A stretch of DNA of 43,223 nt from assembly GCA_900315745.1 (NCBI GenBank), contig ONAG01000025.1, positions 1 to 43,223 on the forward strand, read 5' to 3'. Positions 42,643 to 43,223 of the stretch are shown here, piece after piece. The notes under the pieces are model-generated. The model was given only the letters and a program-made list of their open reading frames with translations. It did not search any database and had not been told where the DNA came from. Numbering within the stretch: position 1 is the first letter of the stretch; each line of letters opens with the position of its first letter. Position numbers and translations under genes: made by a program. This stretch comes from an uncultured Prevotellaceae bacterium. Its GTDB lineage: Bacteria; Bacteroidota; Bacteroidia; Bacteroidales; Bacteroidaceae.

Positions 42643-43223
42643 CTAATTGTTTATTTCCTCCATCCGTATTGTCTCGCAGCCTCTCACCTGCATAATGATG
42701 AGGTGCAGCTGTGTGTCCTTGATAAGTTTTTTCACCCTTGCCCCTTGCGCGTATCCATGTATTTGCGCCACGGCATCTTTCCATTGCCTTTCAGCCTCCG
42801 CCTCTGCCGCTCCGGCTTTCAGGTATTTCAGTTCGAGGATGTAGCTGTGTTTCACCATTGGGTATCTGTTGAGGTCAGGCATGAGGAAGAAGTCGCAGTA
42901 GCCGTGGTTCATCTCCATCTCGGGTGAAGCCAGGTAATATGGGTTTAGCGATAGCATCGCGGTCATGAATCCCTGCAGGTTGCGCTCTCCCTCCATCAGT
43001 TGCCTCACGCTGGTGGATTCGGAGTATGCCTCTGCGAGGTATTCCATCATGGGCCGCCATTCGCCGTCGAGGGCGGCGTATGCGAAGTTGTCATTAAGTT
43101 TGGTGAGGTCTATCTTTGCTATTTTTTCATATTCTTCAAGCAGCCAGTTGTAATATTGCAGCCTTACGTTGTTGTTTGGGATGATGAGGCGCAGGTCGGC
43201 TCCTCTGATTCCCCCTATGGTGA
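42643..43223 (-). CDS. PD-(D/E)XK nuclease-domain protein, C-terminal part (runs off window)
   Basis: The frame stays open to the right edge, so the first part of the gene lies outside the window. The visible 192 residues resemble the C-terminal end of the Bacteroidetes AAA-ATPase-like/DUF1703 proteins. It has IGGIRGADLRLIIPNNNVR, then HGYCDFFLMPD (the Asp) and YILELKYLK (the E-x-K of the nuclease core), then a helix and LIIMQVRGCETIRM. The N-terminal ATPase region expected in this family is not visible. These proteins are abundant in the phylum, their role is unknown, and this copy looks intact here. Confidence 0.82.
   Translation of the reverse strand, partial: TIGGIRGADLRLIIPNNNVRLQYYNWLLEEYEKIAKIDLTKLNDNFAYAALDGEWRPMMEYLAEAYSESTSVRQLMEGERNLQGFMTAMLSLNPYYLASPEMEMNHGYCDFFLMPDLNRYPMVKHSYILELKYLKAGAAEAEAERQWKDAVAQIHGYAQGARVKKLIKDTQLHLIIMQVRGCETIRMEEINN

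Overview
This window comes from a member of the Bacteroidales, most likely the Prevotellaceae (Prevotella in the broad sense). Several features point that way: promoters of the Bacteroidetes form TTTG-N19-TAnnTTTG (several exact matches), secreted proteins with type IX secretion sorting domains of both A-like and B kinds, a propeller/Y_Y_Y/AraC carbohydrate sensor, a DUF4369 lipoprotein, an NADH-module-free Nuo operon with a fused nuoCD, and moderate GC. No rRNA, tRNA, insertion sequence, phage gene or CRISPR array was recognised.

Layout. 1-414 (minus): start of a metallophosphoesterase preceded by a 5'-truncated cysteine-hydrolase remnant. 450-6432 (plus): DivIC/FtsB-like division protein, a small membrane protein, a DUF4369 lipoprotein, dihydroorotase, a free-standing methionine-synthase reactivation domain, a membrane-anchored phosphoesterase and a PlsC acyltransferase. 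6490-12950: surface-glycan genes, with a polyprenol-phosphate mannosyltransferase and a GT4 on plus converging on a minus operon of flippase, two GT2 and one GT4. 13091-21621 (minus): a pectin-deacylation locus with a propeller-AraC regulator, then a CE12-type acetylesterase and a large CE8 pectin methylesterase, both probably exported by T9SS. 21622-22099: a composite intergenic region with promoters, two copies of a repeat, a hairpin and a G-quadruplex-type tract. 22100-25485 (plus): a DPE2-like 4-alpha-glucanotransferase and a HAD phosphatase. 25486-26820 (minus): a lone TolC-family protein. 27097-37349 (plus): the operon nuoA-B-CD-H-I-J-K-L-M-N with a terminator. 37373-38911 (plus): ComEC core. 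38932-43223 (minus): UvrA, a small T9SS type B protein and the end of a PD-(D/E)XK protein.

How the genes work together. The best regulatory story is the pectin locus. The regulator keeps a predicted periplasmic propeller sensor and a cytoplasmic AraC domain but has no histidine kinase or receiver domain. Immediately after its gene, and just upstream of a -7 box without a recognisable -33 box, lie three 19-bp direct repeats at 21-22 bp spacing. They are candidate activator sites for the two esterase genes. The Nuo operon encodes the membrane arm and Q-module of complex I but not NuoE/F/G, so its electron donor is not defined by this locus.
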